A stretch of DNA of 64,000 nucleotides from Lingula anatina (Eukaryota; Brachiopoda; Lingulata; Lingulida; Lingulidae), in contig NW_019775681.1 in NCBI RefSeq assembly GCF_001039355.2, positions 50,254 to 114,253 of the forward strand, written 5' to 3'. Position 1 is the first letter of the stretch, and every line of letters begins with the position of its first letter. Both the position numbers and the translations under genes were made by a program. The notes under the pieces were generated by a model. That model saw only the letters and a program-made list of their open reading frames with translations. It had not been told where the DNA came from and searched no databases. Positions 62,260 to 64,000 of this stretch are shown here, one piece after another.

Positions 62260-63042
62260 TGATATTATAACCTTAAGTCTACCATGACCCTAAAATTTAC
62301 ACGTTCTACACCAGACCTCCCACCAATAGTTATAAATGATATGCCAATCTGTGAGGTTACACAGTTCAAACTTCTGGGCATCCATATTAGCAATGATCTA
62401 AAATGGGGTACTCATGTGGATCATATATATATAAAAAGGCTTGCGCAAGACTATTTCCTCCGTCAACTGAAGCGAGCTAAGCTCAGTCCTGCTGACTTAA
62501 TTCAAGTTTACCAAAGTATTGTGCGCTCAATTCTACAATATGCCTGCCCTGTGTGGCACCCAGGAATAACTATGGAGCAATGCAAACTCTTAGAGACTGT
62601 CCAAAGTCGTGCTTTGAAGATTATTTTCCCTGACCTACACTATGACGAAGCCTTGAACCTGGCAAATATGTGTACTTTAGATAAACGAAGGGAAGATCTG
62701 TGCAAAACTTTCTTTTACAAAATAACTGAATCCTCTGACAAACTGAATCACATCTTAACTGAGCAATCCAATCGTCTTTTAAGATCAAACAATAGATACA
62801 AAGTGCCAAAATTTAAGATCGACAGATTCCGATGCTCTTTTATTCCATATGCACTTTTAAATTTCCAATAGCATTATGTTGTCTTTTATCCTAAGTACAA
62901 TAATTTTAAAGTTCAATTAGCAGTCTTTTAACTCAGTTTTATTCAAGCATATATTCATTTTATTTTCATTATAATTTTCTTAACACTCTATGTACAACTT
63001 CAAACCACTGGGTTGCAATCTTAATAAATTATTATTATTATC
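62260..63042 (+). mobile_element. 5'-truncated non-LTR retrotransposon (CR1/L2/Jockey-like), RT C-terminal part
   Basis: A 195-residue open frame (62284-62871) encodes the thumb and C-terminal region of a LINE reverse transcriptase: KLLGIHISNDLKWGTHVDHI, FLRQLKRAKLSPADLIQVY, LQYACPVWHPG, RALKIIFPDLHYDEALNLAN, DKRREDLCKTFF and FRCSFIPYALLNF. It is followed by about 150 bases of 3' UTR and an ATT-unit tail (63028-63041), as in CR1/L2 elements. The catalytic RT core and endonuclease are missing at the 5' side, so it is dead on arrival, but the absence of stops suggests a recent insertion. Confidence 0.85.
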
Positions 63043-63806
63043 TCTACAACCAGCAACGAGAGACATGTCCAAAAGTGTTTATTATGCAAGGAGCAGCATA
63101 AACTGCAGCAATGCCCAGTTATGCAAGAAAAGAGAATGGACGAGAGAATTGGCATTATTAAGAATAATGAACAGTGTTACGGGTGCTTGCGCATGGACAC
63201 AGAGAGAATGGATGTAGAAATAAAAGAAATGCCAAAAATGCAACTTTTACCATCCAATGAATCTACATGATGACACTTACATGTACAAAAGTTAAGTGGT
63301 AGGTGTAGCAGTGTGCCATATGAGCCACAGTGCTGAGAACATGTACACTCAGTGATACTCCCAGTAACAGTACTATGCTCTGTTTGTAACTATTTCTAAT
63401 TTGACCTCGTTTCTTATCGTTAACGCTTTGCCAGTTGATTAACCAGAGCTGCGTTTTTTTTACGTAATGTCGCCCTTTTCTTCACGAGCGATGATACACC
63501 CTACATGCCCCTAACAATCTTACCATTAATTCTTTTAAATAAAAACTATAGGCCTACAGGTCAAGCCACGCTTCTTGAAGCTTACGAATACACTATATTT
63601 GATATTTTTAATTGGTTATATCGTGAATAATCATGAAACCAGAGGGCCTTCCGTTTCGCTGACTAAATGATCCAATATACTACATATGGAGCCTTTACTT
63701 GATACAAGGGCTTTACTTCGTTCATGGGTTTAATACGTCGTATCTTCCCTCTGTCAAGGGGAAAAGAGGTCTAATCCATGTTTTTGAGGTTTTTGTGTGT
63801 TTATCA
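63043..63806. other. Intergenic sequence without recognisable gene
   Basis: I find no exon, RNA gene or clear element here. The interval 60173-60797 upstream of the galactosyltransferase start is likewise plain. Confidence 0.4.
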
Positions 63807-64000
63807 GGGGCGGATCCAGGATTATTTGAAGGTGGGTCCACGGCGTGGGGTTGGGGGTCTGCTGAAGGGCCCCGCAAAAATTTTGGTATTTTAGAAGGCG
63901 ATCGGTGCCATTTAGAACTACGACTCAGCTAGTCAAAGTTCTTTAATTCCGAGAGAGGAATATAAGTAATTTTTTTCAGAAATCGGAGGGGGGGGGGGGG
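63807..64000. mobile_element. GGGGCGGATCCAGG element, truncated by window end
   Basis: It begins CAGGGGCGGATCCAGG and shares interior blocks with 61307-61520. It runs into a G tract at the last base of the window. Confidence 0.6.

Overview
This window is animal nuclear DNA, not bacterial. Its genes are cut into short exons with GT-AG (a few GC-AG) junctions, its proteins are metazoan (CAP/EGF/VWD secreted protein, METTL24-like FkbM methyltransferases, ATG4, nitrobindin, beta-1,4-galactosyltransferase), and the spaces between exons are packed with terminal-inverted-repeat elements, microsatellites and LINE, Tc1 and Penelope-like debris. The general look (small introns, very dense MITEs, strong haplotype divergence, METTL24-like tandem arrays, CAP-EGF-VWD architecture) suggests a marine invertebrate deuterostome (hemichordate, echinoderm or amphioxus). 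That is an inference; no species can be named from the sequence.

Layout. (1) 54-10564, minus: a secreted modular protein whose signal peptide, CAP domain, three EGF repeats and a VWD domain can be spliced in phase over 11 exons. It continues past the left edge, and its first three exons occur twice on either side of a single-N gap. (2) 14.0-38.1 kb, minus: a tandem family of type II membrane FkbM/METTL24-like methyltransferases. It comprises a gutted pseudogene (15.0-15.9 kb), an intact 7-exon gene B (18.7-23.5 kb) and a 7-exon gene C written out twice in full plus one extra last exon (25.2-38.4 kb). The repeats of gene C abut single-N gaps, and the outer two pieces match each other better than the middle one, so most of this is probably unmerged haplotypes. 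(3) 39998-45396, minus: a complete 11-exon ATG4A/B-type autophagy protease with decayed tandem copies of its catalytic Asp-His exon inside an intron. (4) Head to head with it, 45.6-54.2 kb, plus: a stand-alone nitrobindin (THAP4 C-terminal domain without THAP). It has two interchangeable copies of one exon with identical length and phase. (5) 56882-60172, minus: a complete six-exon type II beta-1,4-galactosyltransferase-like gene. (6) 60.2-64 kb: no host gene seen; MITEs, a 60-base C tract and a 5'-truncated LINE with an open RT C-terminus.

The genes do not form a pathway. The main links are the shared ancestry and shared promoter blocks of the methyltransferase cluster, and the divergent promoter between ATG4 and nitrobindin. 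All exon models were built by eye from splice consensus, reading-frame phase and protein-family match; none is backed by transcript data.
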